64,000 nt of DNA from Polyangiaceae bacterium (GCA_025936115.1 JAICTZ010000006.1:186001-250000), one strand, 5' to 3'. Shown: positions 1-8,690, numbered from the stretch's first letter. The notes: a model not told the origin generated them from the letters alone. Program-made: numbers and translations.

Positions 1-1
1 G

Positions 2-1090
2 TGGGAGCCCGGCAAGGTCTACGTCGACCAGCAGACGTTCCACGTGCCGAAGGCAAAGACGGAAACGATCCAGGTCATCACCGGCTTCTTCAGCAAACAG
101 GGCCACCTGCCGATCACCGCTGGCGCGAAGGACAGCCAGGATCGCGCCATCGTCGCGAGCTTCAGCGTGCAACCGAGCGAGGCTGCCATGAAGGCCAAGC
201 TCGAGACCGTGCCGGAAATCTCGGTCGATCGCCTCGAGAAGACCGACAAGCTCACGATCGACGGCAAGCTCGACGAAGCTGCTTGGAAGAGCGCCGCTGT
301 GCTCCCCTTGGTCGACGTCGCGAGCGGTCAGGCGCCCAAGGACTCGCCCGTCAACGGCAGCGCGCGCCTGCTCTGGAACGACACGAATCTCTACGTCGGC
401 TTCGAAGTACAGGAAGCCAACATCGTCGGCGGCTTCCCGAAGAACGCGAAGGATCCGCACCTCTGGACCAAGGACACGGTCGAAATCATGGTCGACCCCG
501 ACGGCGACGGTGACAACGACGACTACTACGAGATCCAGGTGAACCCGCAGAACCTGGTGTTCGACACGCAATACGATCACTACAACGACCCGAAGACGGA
601 TCCAGACGGGCCCTTCGGTCACGAAGAGTGGTCGGCGAAGCTCAAGAGCGCCGTCACGGTCGACGGCACCGTCGACAAGCCCGAGGACGCAGACAAAGGC
701 TACGTCGTCGAAGCCGCGATCCCGTTCAAGAGCTTCAGCAAAGCGAAGAAGGCTCCGCCCGCGCTCGGCGATAGCTGGCGCTTGAATTTCTACGCGATGA
801 AGGACAACGCGGGCGTCGCCTGGTCGCCGATCCTCGGCCAAGGTAACTTCCACAAAGCGTCCCGCTTCGGGCGCGTGCGCTTCACGGCCAAGGGTTGGAC
901 GCCGCCGCCTCCCGCGACCGAGGACGCCGGCGCGCCCGCCGCGTCGGGCAGTGCCGCGGCGCCGCCCGTGCCGTCCGGCTCCGCCGCGGCCGCGAAGCCG
1001 CCCGTCCCGAGCGCGAAGCCGCCCGTCCCGAGTGCGAAGCCGCCGGCTGCGAGCGCGAAGCCGCCCGCGCCGACCGGCTCCGCGCACTGA
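2..1090 (+). CDS. CBM9-like (DOMON-fold) exported protein, 5' end missing
   Basis: The reading frame is open from the left edge, so the start lies outside the window; 362 residues are visible. Roughly residues 75-290 match the carbohydrate-binding family 9-like fold: the opening LTIDGKLDEAAWKSA, then LWNDTNLYVGFEVQ and the acidic DPDGDGDNDDYYEIQVNP. These domains are usually found in secreted sugar-binding or outer-membrane-linked proteins. The C-terminus is a Pro/Ala/Ser tail with four tandem copies of a 21-bp unit encoding AKPPVPS-like repeats, probably a flexible or cell-wall-spanning tail. A signal peptide cannot be assessed. The domain call is fairly secure; the ligand and function are unknown. 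Confidence 0.7.
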   Translation, partial: WEPGKVYVDQQTFHVPKAKTETIQVITGFFSKQGHLPITAGAKDSQDRAIVASFSVQPSEAAMKAKLETVPEISVDRLEKTDKLTIDGKLDEAAWKSAAVLPLVDVASGQAPKDSPVNGSARLLWNDTNLYVGFEVQEANIVGGFPKNAKDPHLWTKDTVEIMVDPDGDGDNDDYYEIQVNPQNLVFDTQYDHYNDPKTDPDGPFGHEEWSAKLKSAVTVDGTVDKPEDADKGYVVEAAIPFKSFSKAKKAPPALGDSWRLNFYAMKDNAGVAWSPILGQGNFHKASRFGRVRFTAKGWTPPPPATEDAGAPAASGSAAAPPVPSGSAAAAKPPVPSAKPPVPSAKPPAASAKPPAPTGSAH

Positions 1091-1148
1091 CGCGCGTCAC
1101 CACACCCGACGCACGTCACGATCCGCCGACGGCGAGCGCGGCTCGCCG

Positions 1149-1589
1149 TCAGCGTGCGACGCGATATCGCCGCGCGAGGTCGCCTTGTTGCGTGGCGCAC
1201 GTGTCGGTTTGCGCTTTGGCGCGCGTGAGGCCGGCTTGTGCCGTCGCGATGGCGTCGCGCAACGTTTCGGGCGGTGCCGAGGACGCCGCGGCCTTGGCCG
1301 CCTCGATGAGCGCGAGCACTTTCACGTGCTCGTCGTAGGCGGAGGCGCAGAAGCTCTGCACCGCGCAAATGTCGGGGACACTGCAGGGCACGCTGCGGAG
1401 CCCGCGCAACAGCTCCGCCTTTTTTCCGTTGTCGGCCTCACGCAGCGCTTCGATCGCGCGACTCACGGCAGCCGCTTCCGAGCGCGCGGGCCCGTCACCT
1501 TTCGAGCAACCTGCCGTCGCCGCGAGCAAGACGCCGAGCGCGGCGCACGAGGAGCAGCGCAAGAAGCTTCTCGTGATCCGTTCTGCCAA
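1149..1589 (-). CDS. small predicted lipoprotein, function unknown
   Basis: A 146-residue protein with an N-terminal lipoprotein signal: basic start, hydrophobic CAALGVLLAATAGC with the lipobox ATAGC, then an acidic/alanine-rich helical body. Four further cysteines (CSVPDIC, FC, DTC) could form disulfides in the periplasm. The start used is TTG; an internal TTG a few codons later, after a GAGAAG stretch, would still keep the lipobox. It lies 15 bp downstream of the zinc-ribbon membrane protein on the same strand, so the two are probably co-transcribed. No family was recognised. Confidence 0.65.
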   Translation of the reverse strand: MAERITRSFLRCSSCAALGVLLAATAGCSKGDGPARSEAAAVSRAIEALREADNGKKAELLRGLRSVPCSVPDICAVQSFCASAYDEHVKVLALIEAAKAAASSAPPETLRDAIATAQAGLTRAKAQTDTCATQQGDLARRYRVAR

Positions 1590-1604
1590 GACTTGGCCGG
1601 AGTG

Positions 1605-2144
1605 TTACTCGGCGGCCTTGGGCGGGGGACCCATTTGGATGCGCTCGCCGACGTACGCGCCGATCAGCGTGAAGAGCACGCCGAGCGCCGAGAGCAGCAC
1701 GTACATGAACGCCGGCATCGTCTTCACGGTCTGATTCGAATAGAGGATGAACGCGGTCGGCATCGCGACGAGGAACACGGCGATCATCGGCTCGACGAAG
1801 GTCCGCCCCGGCGAAACCAAGCCGATCAGCATGCCGCCGAAAAACCAGACGGGGATCGAAACCATCATGCCGGCCGAGCCCTCGAAGTCGAGCGCCGGCA
1901 CGACCATCGGCAGACCCATGACGAACGCCGCCGTCGTCACGATCATGATGGCGATCGAGACCAAGAACCACGTCGGGCTGAAGGACTCTTGTTGGTAGCG
2001 CCGTTCGAGCTCTTCCTGCCGCGTGAGGAGCGGCTTGAGCTCTTCCACCTTGGCGCCGCACGATGCGCAGCGGTGATTGGCGAGCGGCGGCGTGTTGGCG
2101 AAGCCACACGACGGGCAGATGATCTTCTTGGTCGGTTTGGCCAT
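1605..2144 (-). CDS. zinc-ribbon membrane protein, function unknown
   Basis: A 179-residue protein. Residues 9-34 hold a four-cysteine zinc ribbon (CPSCG then CASCG, 17 residues apart), followed by a short charged helix and about four hydrophobic membrane segments (near WFLVSIAIMIVTTAAFV, IPVWFFGGMLIGL, MIAVFLVAMPTAFIL and YVLLSALGVLFTLIGAYV). The N-terminal ribbon should be cytoplasmic. It is first of a two-gene unit with the lipoprotein at 1149. A TATCCT hexamer sits 10 nt before the ATG, suggesting a very short leader. No known function. Confidence 0.75.
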   Translation of the reverse strand: MAKPTKKIICPSCGFANTPPLANHRCASCGAKVEELKPLLTRQEELERRYQQESFSPTWFLVSIAIMIVTTAAFVMGLPMVVPALDFEGSAGMMVSIPVWFFGGMLIGLVSPGRTFVEPMIAVFLVAMPTAFILYSNQTVKTMPAFMYVLLSALGVLFTLIGAYVGERIQMGPPPKAAE

Positions 2145-2154
2145 CCCGCCGAGC

Positions 2155-2160
2155 AGGATA
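2155..2160 (-). promoter_or_regulatory. -10-like hexamer upstream of the zinc-ribbon gene
   Basis: Read on the minus strand this is GGC-TATCCT, 10 nt before the start codon at 2144. It is one of a set of similarly placed TAnnnT hexamers in the window. No clear -35 is visible. Confidence 0.3.
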
Positions 2161-2197
2161 GCCGGCTAGCGATCGAAGGGCGAGATCCCGAAAAACT

Positions 2198-2223
2198 TTA
2201 GCGTTAATAGGCGTTTATGCTAA
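2198..2223. promoter_or_regulatory. AT-rich imperfect palindrome between divergent genes
   Basis: A 26-bp AT-rich patch in GC-rich surroundings begins TTAGC and ends GCTAA, and contains the near-repeat GCGTTAAT/GCGTTTAT. It lies between the divergently transcribed genes starting at 2144 and 2273. It could be an operator or a promoter core serving either gene; the sequence alone does not say which. Confidence 0.35.
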
Positions 2224-2272
2224 TGCGCGCAGGTACGGAAACCTGCGCGGCTCCCGCGCTGTCCGTTTCCTC

Positions 2273-2938
2273 ATGACCCGCTCCTCCGAAAACCCGAGCC
2301 TGCCGCCGCCCCCGTCGGGGAAAAAGCACGACCTCGCGAGCCTGCCGGCACCGCGCCGGCCCTGGCGGCGGGTGACGCTCGTCACGCTCGCGCTCGGAGC
2401 GCTGGGCTCGCTCGCGCTCTCGTTCGCGGTGTTGCCCGACGTCGTCTACTCGCTCCACGGCGGCTCGCCGCGCGACCTCGGCGATCTCGTCTCGGCGCGG
2501 CTCGAGCCGGCGCTTTCGGACGCGTGGGTCCACGGCGAGGCTCAGCTTTCGGCCACGCGCGCCATCCGCTACGCGCGCCCGCTCGAGCACGACACCTACC
2601 GGCTCGCGAGCGTCGAGGGCAACCCGCGCGTTTGGGTGCAGATCCGCGTCCCGGCGAACGAAGAGAGCTCGCGCTTCGTGCCCCCCGATTCGTTCGTTGG
2701 TCGCTTGCTCAAGGTCTCGTCGCTCGGCATTCGCCAGCGCGGCCTGCCGGAAGCCGTGAGAGAGAGCGGTGTCGAGCCGCCGCCCGCGGATGCGTGGCTG
2801 CTCGTGGACGGGGAGTCGCCGGCGGCGATGCGCTGGGCGTTCGGACTATTCGGACTCTTGCTCGCGTTCGCGACGTTCAACGTGGTCGGACTCGTGCGGC
2901 TCACGCGGCCGATCCCGACGGGCGAGTCCACGACGTGA
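2273..2938 (+). CDS. membrane protein with a large extracytoplasmic loop, function unknown
   Basis: A 221-residue protein with a Pro-rich cytoplasmic N-terminus, a transmembrane segment near residues 35-55 (VTLVTLALGALGSLALSFAV), a periplasmic region of about 120 residues, and a second transmembrane segment near 185-205 (AFGLFGLLLAFATFNVVGLV). The loop shows no recognised domain. Its stop codon overlaps the GTG of the downstream glycine oxidase gene (GTGA), so the two are translationally coupled. Confidence 0.7.
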   Translation: MTRSSENPSLPPPPSGKKHDLASLPAPRRPWRRVTLVTLALGALGSLALSFAVLPDVVYSLHGGSPRDLGDLVSARLEPALSDAWVHGEAQLSATRAIRYARPLEHDTYRLASVEGNPRVWVQIRVPANEESSRFVPPDSFVGRLLKVSSLGIRQRGLPEAVRESGVEPPPADAWLLVDGESPAAMRWAFGLFGLLLAFATFNVVGLVRLTRPIPTGESTT

Positions 2939-4053
2939 AAAAGCGCGCGGCTTCGCCCGACGTCGTCGTGGTCGGCGGCGGCGTGATGGGCACGGCGAGC
3001 GCGTGGGAGCTCGCGCGGCGCGGTCTGTCCGTCGTGGTGCTCGAGCGGAGCGTGCCGGGCGCCGAAGCTTCGAGCGCCGCCGCCGGCATTTTGGGCGCGC
3101 AAGTCGAGTCCCACACGCCGGGGCCGCTCGCCGAGTTGTCGCGAGCGAGCCGGCGACTTTACCCGGCGTGGGTGCGCGCGCTCGAGCGCGCGACGGGCAT
3201 CGATACCGGGTACCGCGAGTGCGGCGTGCTCAAGGTCGCGTTTCGCGCGCCCGAGCTCGGACGGCTCGCGCGTGAAGTCGCGTGGCAAAAGCCGCGACCT
3301 CGCGTGCTCTCTCGGCGTGCACTCGCGCGACGTGAGCCGAACCTCGACGCAAAGCTCGCGGGGGGTATCGCCTACGACGACGACGCGCGCGTCGATCCGC
3401 GGCGGCTCTTTCGCGCGCTGCACATCGCGGCGGCGCGCGCCGGTGTCGTCTTCCGGAGCGGCGCGTACGTGCGCCGCGTCGTGAACGAAGCGGGTCGCGC
3501 CGCGGGCGTCGCGCTCGATGACGGCAGCGTGGTGCGCGCGCGGCACGTGGTCGTCGCCGCCGGGAGCTGGACGAGCCTCGTCGAAGGGCTCGGCATCGCC
3601 GCCGGCGCCGTGCAGCCGGTGCGCGGGCAGATCGTGGAGCTCGAGACGCCCGAGCCGCTCATCACGAGCGTCGTGTTCGGGCCGCGCGCGTACTTGGTGC
3701 CGCGCGACGACGGACGCACCCTCGTCGGCTCGACCATGGAATTCGTCGGCTACCGGCGCGAGGTCACGGCGGCGGCCGTCCGCGATTTGCTGACGGCCGC
3801 GATCGAGCTCGTGCCGGCGTTCGGCGCCGCGAGTCTCGGGCAGAGTTGGTCGAATTTTCGTCCGTACACCGAGGACGAGCTGCCGCTACTCGGCGGCACG
3901 GAGCTGCCGGGACTCTGGCTCGCGAGCGGGCACTACCGAAACGGCATTCTGCTCGCGCCGATCACGGCGGCCGTCGTCAGCGCGCTCGTTCGCGGCAAGG
4001 CTTCGCCCGTGCCGCTCGCGCCGTTCGCGCCCGTCAGGCGCGCGCAGCCGTAG
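2935..4053 (+). CDS. thiO: glycine oxidase ThiO (thiamine biosynthesis)
   Basis: A 372-residue FAD-dependent amine oxidase of the DAO superfamily. In thiamine synthesis ThiO oxidises glycine to iminoglycine for the thiazole ring. The N-terminal dinucleotide motif VVVVGGGVMGTA is followed by LERSVPGAEASSAAAG, and the C-terminal FAD motif ends in ASGHYRNGILLAPIT, which is characteristic of ThiO. The GTG start overlaps the previous stop codon; upstream in-frame starts would read through the preceding gene. No thiG/thiS is adjacent. A related D-amino acid or glycine/sarcosine oxidase is the main alternative. Confidence 0.85.
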   Translation: MKKRAASPDVVVVGGGVMGTASAWELARRGLSVVVLERSVPGAEASSAAAGILGAQVESHTPGPLAELSRASRRLYPAWVRALERATGIDTGYRECGVLKVAFRAPELGRLAREVAWQKPRPRVLSRRALARREPNLDAKLAGGIAYDDDARVDPRRLFRALHIAAARAGVVFRSGAYVRRVVNEAGRAAGVALDDGSVVRARHVVVAAGSWTSLVEGLGIAAGAVQPVRGQIVELETPEPLITSVVFGPRAYLVPRDDGRTLVGSTMEFVGYRREVTAAAVRDLLTAAIELVPAFGAASLGQSWSNFRPYTEDELPLLGGTELPGLWLASGHYRNGILLAPITAAVVSALVRGKASPVPLAPFAPVRRAQP

Positions 4054-4100
4054 GCGCCACGCGAGCCGGCGCGCCTGGCCACGCCCCGCGCGGTTGATGC

Positions 4101-4106
4101 TATGAC
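4101..4106 (+). promoter_or_regulatory. extended -10-like element upstream of purN
   Basis: TGC-TATGAC lies 11 nt before the purN ATG at 4118, in the 64-bp gap after thiO. No good Shine-Dalgarno sequence lies between, so a leaderless or nearly leaderless transcript is possible. Confidence 0.35.
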
Positions 4107-4117
4107 CGGGTAAGCTC

Positions 4118-4729
4118 ATGACTCTGGCGCTCGGCGTGCTCGTCTCCGGCAACGGGACGAACCTTCAAGCCATTCTCGATGCCACGCGGGACGGCTCGCT
4201 CGACGCCCGCGTGAGCTGCGTCATCTCGAACAAGACGGACGCCATGGCGCTCGAACGGGCGGCACGCGCCGGCGTCCCCGCGCTCGCCATCCCGCACCAG
4301 ACGTTCGACACGCGCGCGGCGTTCGATCGCGCGCTGGTTTCCGCCCTGCACGAGCACGGCGCCGAGTGGATCGTGCTCGCGGGGTTCATGCGCGTGCTCA
4401 CGCCGGAGATCCTGCGCGCCTTTCCGGGGCGTGTCGTCAACGTCCACCCTTCGCTCTTGCCGTCGTTTCCGGGGACGAACGCCATGCGCCAGGCGCTCGC
4501 GCACGGCGTCAAGCTGACGGGCTGCACGGTCCATTTCGTCGACGAGGGGGTCGATAGCGGGCCGATCATCGCGCAGCGCGCCGTCGAAATCGTCGACGGC
4601 GACGACGAGCACACGCTCGCCGAACGCATGCACGCGGCCGAGCACGCGCTCCTGGTCGGCGTGCTCAGGGACATCGCGGGCGGGCGCGTGCGGCCGAGCA
4701 TCGGGGCAGAGCGGCCGAGGCACGGGTGA
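4118..4729 (+). CDS. purN: phosphoribosylglycinamide formyltransferase
   Basis: A 203-residue PurN, normal length. It transfers the formyl group of 10-formyltetrahydrofolate to GAR in purine synthesis. Visible motifs are LVSGNGTNLQAI for the phosphate site, VVNVHPSLLPSFPG with the catalytic Asn and His, and VDEGVDSGPII with the catalytic Asp. The stop codon overlaps the GTG of the next gene (GTGA). No other purine genes are adjacent. Confidence 0.95.
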   Translation: MTLALGVLVSGNGTNLQAILDATRDGSLDARVSCVISNKTDAMALERAARAGVPALAIPHQTFDTRAAFDRALVSALHEHGAEWIVLAGFMRVLTPEILRAFPGRVVNVHPSLLPSFPGTNAMRQALAHGVKLTGCTVHFVDEGVDSGPIIAQRAVEIVDGDDEHTLAERMHAAEHALLVGVLRDIAGGRVRPSIGAERPRHG

Positions 4730-6294
4730 GCTCGCGCTTTTACGACGCGGTCGTGCTCGGGCGCTCGCTCGGCAGCCTCACGGTGGCGACGCTGCTCGCG
4801 CGGCGCGACTTTCGCGTGCTGCTCGTGGGGCAAGGCCAACGCCCGACGACCTATCGCTTCGATCGGCGCGTGCTCGCGCGCCGCGCGTTCACGCTGCTCT
4901 TCGGGTCCTCACCCGTGTGGCGGCGCATCCTGCACGAGCTCGCGCAAAGTCCGCAGTTTCGGCGCCGGGCGGTGCCGCAAGATCCGATGTTCACCGTGCT
5001 CGCGGGGCGGCAGCGGCTCGAGCTGCCGCCCGACGTCGAGCTCTTCGCGCGCGAGATCGAACGCGAGTTTCCCGAGGTCCGTCAGGTCGTCGACGAGCTT
5101 TACACGACGATCGCCGGCGTGAACGCGGCCGCGGACACCGCCTTCGAGCGTGACGGCGTGTGGCCGCCCGGCAAGCTGTGGGAGCGCTTCGAGACCGGTC
5201 AAGCGGCGTCGCTCTTGCCGTTCGGCAACGGCGAGCGCGCGGGCGAGCTCTTCACCAAGTTTCCGAGCGGACACCTCTATCGCGACATCGCGGGCGTGCC
5301 GGCGCTCTTCGCCGGTCACCTCGCCGGCAGCGCCGAGCAGCTACCCGCACTCGCGTTTTCGCGGCTGCACGGCGCATGGGCGCGTGGCATCGCGGCGCTG
5401 GCGGGCGGCGAGCAGGAATTCGAGGCATTCCTCACGGAGCGACTGGTCGCGCACGGCGGCGTCTGCTCGCTCGAGCGACGCGCCGAGCGGCTCGTCGTGC
5501 GGCACGGTTCGGCCGTCGGCGTCGTGCTCGACGGCGACGACGAAATGACCGGCACGACCGCCGTCATCACCGACCAGTGGGGCGAAGCGCTCGCCGAGCT
5601 CTCGAACGGAGAAGGCGTCACGCGCGCCGCCGAGCGCGACTGGCCGCGGCTCGCGCCCGAGAGCGGACGCTTCGTGACGAGCGCGCTCGTCCAGCGCAAG
5701 CTCTTGCCGGAGAATCTGCCGCCCGAATCGTTCGTGCTGCCGCCCGGCGCGCCGCGCGATCCGCGCAAACCGGTCGTGCACCTGCAATGGTTCGACGGCA
5801 AAGCGCTCGCCGAAGGCGCTCCCGTCCCCGACGGCGAGGCGCTGCTCGTCGCCGAAACGCTCTTGCCGGCGCGCGGCCCGCTCACGTTGCTCGAAGCGCG
5901 CGCGGCGGTCGTCGACACGCTGCGCACGGCGCTGCCGTTTTTCGACGAGCATCTCGTGCTGCTCGATTCGGTCCACGACGGGCTGCCGCTGCTCGACGCG
6001 AGCAACGGCGGGCGGCGGGAAATCGACCGCATTCACCTCGAGGGCGCGGCGGCGAGCGCCGAGCCGATGCAACGGCAGTGGACCGTGGATCCGCCCGGCT
6101 ATCGTCACCTCGCAGGCGAGCCGCTGCGCGGGCCGATTCCGGGCACCTTTCTCGTGGGCTCGAGCGTGCTCCCCGCGCTCGGACAAGAAGGCGAGCTGCT
6201 CGCGGCCGTGAGCGTCGCGCGCCTGGTGACGCGGCGAGATCGCACGCGCCAGCGCATGCGCCAGAAGCTCTGGTCCAAGATCGAGACCACATGA
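4726..6294 (+). CDS. FAD/NAD(P)-binding oxidoreductase-like protein
   Basis: A 522-residue protein that begins with a Rossmann-like strand and glycine loop, YDAVVLGRSLGSLTVATLL, and ends with LVGSSVLPALGQEGELLA, resembling the closing FAD-contact region of phytoene-desaturase-like flavoproteins. The glycine loop (GRSLGS) departs from classic GxGxxG. It sits in a run of overlapping genes: its GTG overlaps the purN stop and its stop region overlaps the rsmD start (ATGA). The substrate is unknown; the family call is moderate. Confidence 0.6.
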   Translation: MSSRFYDAVVLGRSLGSLTVATLLARRDFRVLLVGQGQRPTTYRFDRRVLARRAFTLLFGSSPVWRRILHELAQSPQFRRRAVPQDPMFTVLAGRQRLELPPDVELFAREIEREFPEVRQVVDELYTTIAGVNAAADTAFERDGVWPPGKLWERFETGQAASLLPFGNGERAGELFTKFPSGHLYRDIAGVPALFAGHLAGSAEQLPALAFSRLHGAWARGIAALAGGEQEFEAFLTERLVAHGGVCSLERRAERLVVRHGSAVGVVLDGDDEMTGTTAVITDQWGEALAELSNGEGVTRAAERDWPRLAPESGRFVTSALVQRKLLPENLPPESFVLPPGAPRDPRKPVVHLQWFDGKALAEGAPVPDGEALLVAETLLPARGPLTLLEARAAVVDTLRTALPFFDEHLVLLDSVHDGLPLLDASNGGRREIDRIHLEGAAASAEPMQRQWTVDPPGYRHLAGEPLRGPIPGTFLVGSSVLPALGQEGELLAAVSVARLVTRRDRTRQRMRQKLWSKIETT

Positions 6295-6884
6295 GCGCGC
6301 CGCGCGTGATCGCCGGAGCGTTCCGCGGTCGCCCGCTCAAAGTTCCACGCGGCTTGATGACGCGCCCGACGGGAGCGCGCGTGCGCGAGGCGCTCTTCAA
6401 CGTGCTCGGCGACATGACGGGCGCCAGCGTGCTCGATCTTTACGCCGGCAGCGGCGCGCTCGCGTTCGAAGCGCTCTCGCGCGGCGCGGCGCACGCCGTG
6501 CTCGTCGAGCACGACCGTGCGGCGCTCGCCTGCATTCGTGAAAACGTCGCCGCGCTCGGCGTCGAAGCTCGCAGCGTGATCGTCCCGCTCGCCCTGCCCC
6601 GCGCGCTCGGCCAGGCGACGGCGCATGGCCCCTTCGACCTCGTTTTCTGCGATCCGCCTTGGGCGGATCTACGAGCTGCGACTGACACACTCGCGCACCT
6701 CGTCCGCAAAGGCGCGCTCGGCCCCGGCGCACGGCTCGTGCTCGAACATTCGGCCCGGGACGATGTGCCTCGTGTTTCCGGACTCGAACCGGCCGAGCGG
6801 CGCGTTTGGGGCGATACGGCCGTCGCATTGCTCGTACCGGGCGATCGCGATCCGGCAGCCGAAGACGGCCGAACCGAGCCGTGA
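6291..6884 (+). CDS. rsmD: 16S rRNA (guanine966-N2)-methyltransferase
   Basis: A 197-residue RsmD-family methyltransferase that modifies G966 in the small-subunit rRNA. The N-terminus RVIAGAFRGRPLKVP and PTGARVREALFNVL are diagnostic. The SAM loop VLDLYAGSGALAFEALSRGA and motif IV FCDPPWADL follow (Trp in place of the usual Tyr/Phe). The ATG overlaps the stop of the preceding gene; the frame is open far upstream, but that part lies within the upstream gene and is not homologous. Confidence 0.9.
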   Translation: MSAPRVIAGAFRGRPLKVPRGLMTRPTGARVREALFNVLGDMTGASVLDLYAGSGALAFEALSRGAAHAVLVEHDRAALACIRENVAALGVEARSVIVPLALPRALGQATAHGPFDLVFCDPPWADLRAATDTLAHLVRKGALGPGARLVLEHSARDDVPRVSGLEPAERRVWGDTAVALLVPGDRDPAAEDGRTEP

Positions 6885-7003
6885 GCCGCGAATATTTTCC
6901 GACCCGGCGACGCCGCTATATAGTTCGCCCGGTTGGGCCGTAACGGAGCGGGAGCTCCTCGACGTTAGCTCCGCCGTCCCCGAGCCACTCACCCTCAGCC
7001 AAT

Positions 7004-7630
7004 ATGCCGCCGACGAATTCTCCGCCCTCTTCACTTCCCCCTCCGCCGCCGAAACATGGGGGCGGGCAATTCATCGGCGCCGTCATCGTGATGCTGCTGC
7101 TCATGGGCGGGCTCGTGTTCTGGAAGCTGCACGGGTCGGATGACAAATCCGCGCCGTCGCCTTCGGGTCTGTCGACCGTTGCCCAAGAGCCGACGGCCAC
7201 CGTCGATCAGGTCGTGCCTCCGCCTCCACCTCCTCCGAGCGCGTCGGCCGAAGACGGCGGTACGCCGAGCACCACCAAAAAGGTGGTGGCCTCGACGAAC
7301 ATGGGCACGAACTGCGGCAGCTGCGGGCATTGTACCGGGGAGGCGGCGCCTGGTTTTTCCGCCGTGCTCCGCACACGCGCGAACCAGGCTCAGCACTGCT
7401 ACGAGAAAGCGCTCGCCCAACAGGAGTCGCTGCAGGGCAGACTCACCGTGAATCTTTGCGTGGGCGTGGGGGGCGCCGTGTGCGGCGCGAGCGTCAGCAA
7501 CGACTCGCTCGGCAGTCCCATGGTCTCCCAGTGCGTGACGAACATTTACCGCGCGACCACGTTTCCCTCGCCGAAAAACGGTTGCGTGGACGCCCAGGTT
7601 CCGCTGAACTTCCTACCCGAGAAGAAATGA
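7004..7630 (+). CDS. membrane protein with AgmX/PglI (TonB-like) C-terminal domain
   Basis: A 208-residue protein with a Pro-rich cytoplasmic tail, one transmembrane segment near residues 22-42 (FIGAVIVMLLLMGGLVFW), a low-complexity periplasmic linker (VVPPPPPPPSASAEDG) and a C-terminal domain of about 100 residues matching the AgmX/PglI C-terminal family of myxobacteria. Within it are CGSCGHC, CYEKALAQ, GRLTVNLCVG and TTFPSP. Such proteins are often linked to energised or motility envelope complexes. The cysteine-rich entry to the domain is unusual. Its stop overlaps the start of the small lipoprotein gene (ATGA). Confidence 0.75.
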   Translation: MPPTNSPPSSLPPPPPKHGGGQFIGAVIVMLLLMGGLVFWKLHGSDDKSAPSPSGLSTVAQEPTATVDQVVPPPPPPPSASAEDGGTPSTTKKVVASTNMGTNCGSCGHCTGEAAPGFSAVLRTRANQAQHCYEKALAQQESLQGRLTVNLCVGVGGAVCGASVSNDSLGSPMVSQCVTNIYRATTFPSPKNGCVDAQVPLNFLPEKK

Positions 7631-7866
7631 CCGGACGCCGTTCGCTCGTCGGCTTGACCGTGGCGCTCGCACTCGGCGCGCTGCTCGGTCTGGCGGCTCC
7701 CGGCTGCGGGAACGACGGCCGGACGCCCAGCTGTCCTCCGCTGTCTCTCTACGACGTCAACGCGGCGGGCGAGGCGAACTCGCCCAAGGTCGAGGCCGAG
7801 CGAGCCGCCGCGGTCGACGCCGGTTGCATGACCGACCTCGGCGACGCACAGCCAGCGGCGCCGTGA
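7627..7866 (+). CDS. small predicted lipoprotein
   Basis: A 79-residue protein with a signal peptide and lipobox (GLAAPGC, Cys near residue 26) and a short polar body with only three cysteines and no known domain. ATG overlaps the preceding stop, and its own stop overlaps the truA GTG (GTGA), so it lies in a tightly packed operon. Function unknown. Confidence 0.6.
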   Translation: MTGRRSLVGLTVALALGALLGLAAPGCGNDGRTPSCPPLSLYDVNAAGEANSPKVEAERAAAVDAGCMTDLGDAQPAAP

Positions 7867-8648
7867 CGCCGCGCGCGCACGGCGTGCTCCTCACGGTCGC
7901 GTACGACGGCAGTCGCTTCTCCGGTTTCGCGCGCCAGCCGACGGCGCGCACCATCGCGGGCGAGCTCGACGGTGCCGTGCGTGCCGTCGCGCCCGAGGCA
8001 AGTCTCGTCCGCGGCGCCAGTCGCACGGACGCGGGAGTGCACGAGCGCGGACAGCGCGTCGCGTTCGACGTCGAGCGCGCTCTGCCGACGCGCGCGTGGG
8101 TGCACTGCCTCAACCGCGAGCTGCCCGCCGAGATCGTCGTCCGTCGCGCCGCGGGCGTGGAGCCCGGCTTCGAACCACGCTTTTCGGCGCGGCAGAAGAC
8201 GTACCGCTACGTCATCCTCGAGAGTGTCGTGCGGAGCCCGTTCTGGGACGCCCGCGCCTGGCGCCTCGGCGAGAGGTTGAACCACGAGCTGATGCGGGAG
8301 GCGGCGGTGCCGCTCGTGGGCGAGCACGACTTCCGTGCGTTCCGCGCCGCCGAGGACCAACGTGAGAACACGGTGCGACGACTGTTTCGCATCGAGGTGC
8401 GAACGGCGAGTAGCGACGACGGTGAGCTCACCGAGATCTTCGTCGAAGGCAGCGGGTTCCTGCATCGAATGGTGCGCATCATCGTAGGATCGTTGGTCGA
8501 CGTCGGCATCGGACGGCTGAAGGCCGGAGCGCTCGCGACGGCGCTCGCAGACAAGAATCGCGTCACGCTCGGGCGTACTGCACCACCGGACGGCCTGTGT
8601 TTGGACAGCATGGAGCTCGCGGACGAAGGACAGGACGCTTGGCCCTGA
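7863..8648 (+). CDS. truA: tRNA pseudouridine(38-40) synthase
   Basis: A 261-residue TruA that isomerises uridines 38-40 in the tRNA anticodon arm. The N-terminal LLTVAYDGSRFSGFARQP and the catalytic aspartate motif GASRTDAGVHERGQ are both clear, as are HDFRAFRA and the C-terminal GSGFLHRMVRIIVG. The GTG start overlaps the preceding stop; an upstream in-frame ATG lies inside the lipoprotein gene and is less likely. Confidence 0.93.
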   Translation: MTPRAHGVLLTVAYDGSRFSGFARQPTARTIAGELDGAVRAVAPEASLVRGASRTDAGVHERGQRVAFDVERALPTRAWVHCLNRELPAEIVVRRAAGVEPGFEPRFSARQKTYRYVILESVVRSPFWDARAWRLGERLNHELMREAAVPLVGEHDFRAFRAAEDQRENTVRRLFRIEVRTASSDDGELTEIFVEGSGFLHRMVRIIVGSLVDVGIGRLKAGALATALADKNRVTLGRTAPPDGLCLDSMELADEGQDAWP

Positions 8649-8649
8649 T

Positions 8650-8678
8650 TTGACGAGCTCTAGACCCTCGCGTAAGTT
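8650..8678 (+). promoter_or_regulatory. sigma70-like promoter for the ceramide operon
   Basis: TTGACG (8650-8655), a 17-bp spacer and TAAGTT (8673-8678). The GTG start follows 12 nt later, so transcription would begin close to the start codon. Confidence 0.5.
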
Positions 8679-8690
8679 CCCGCCCGAATC

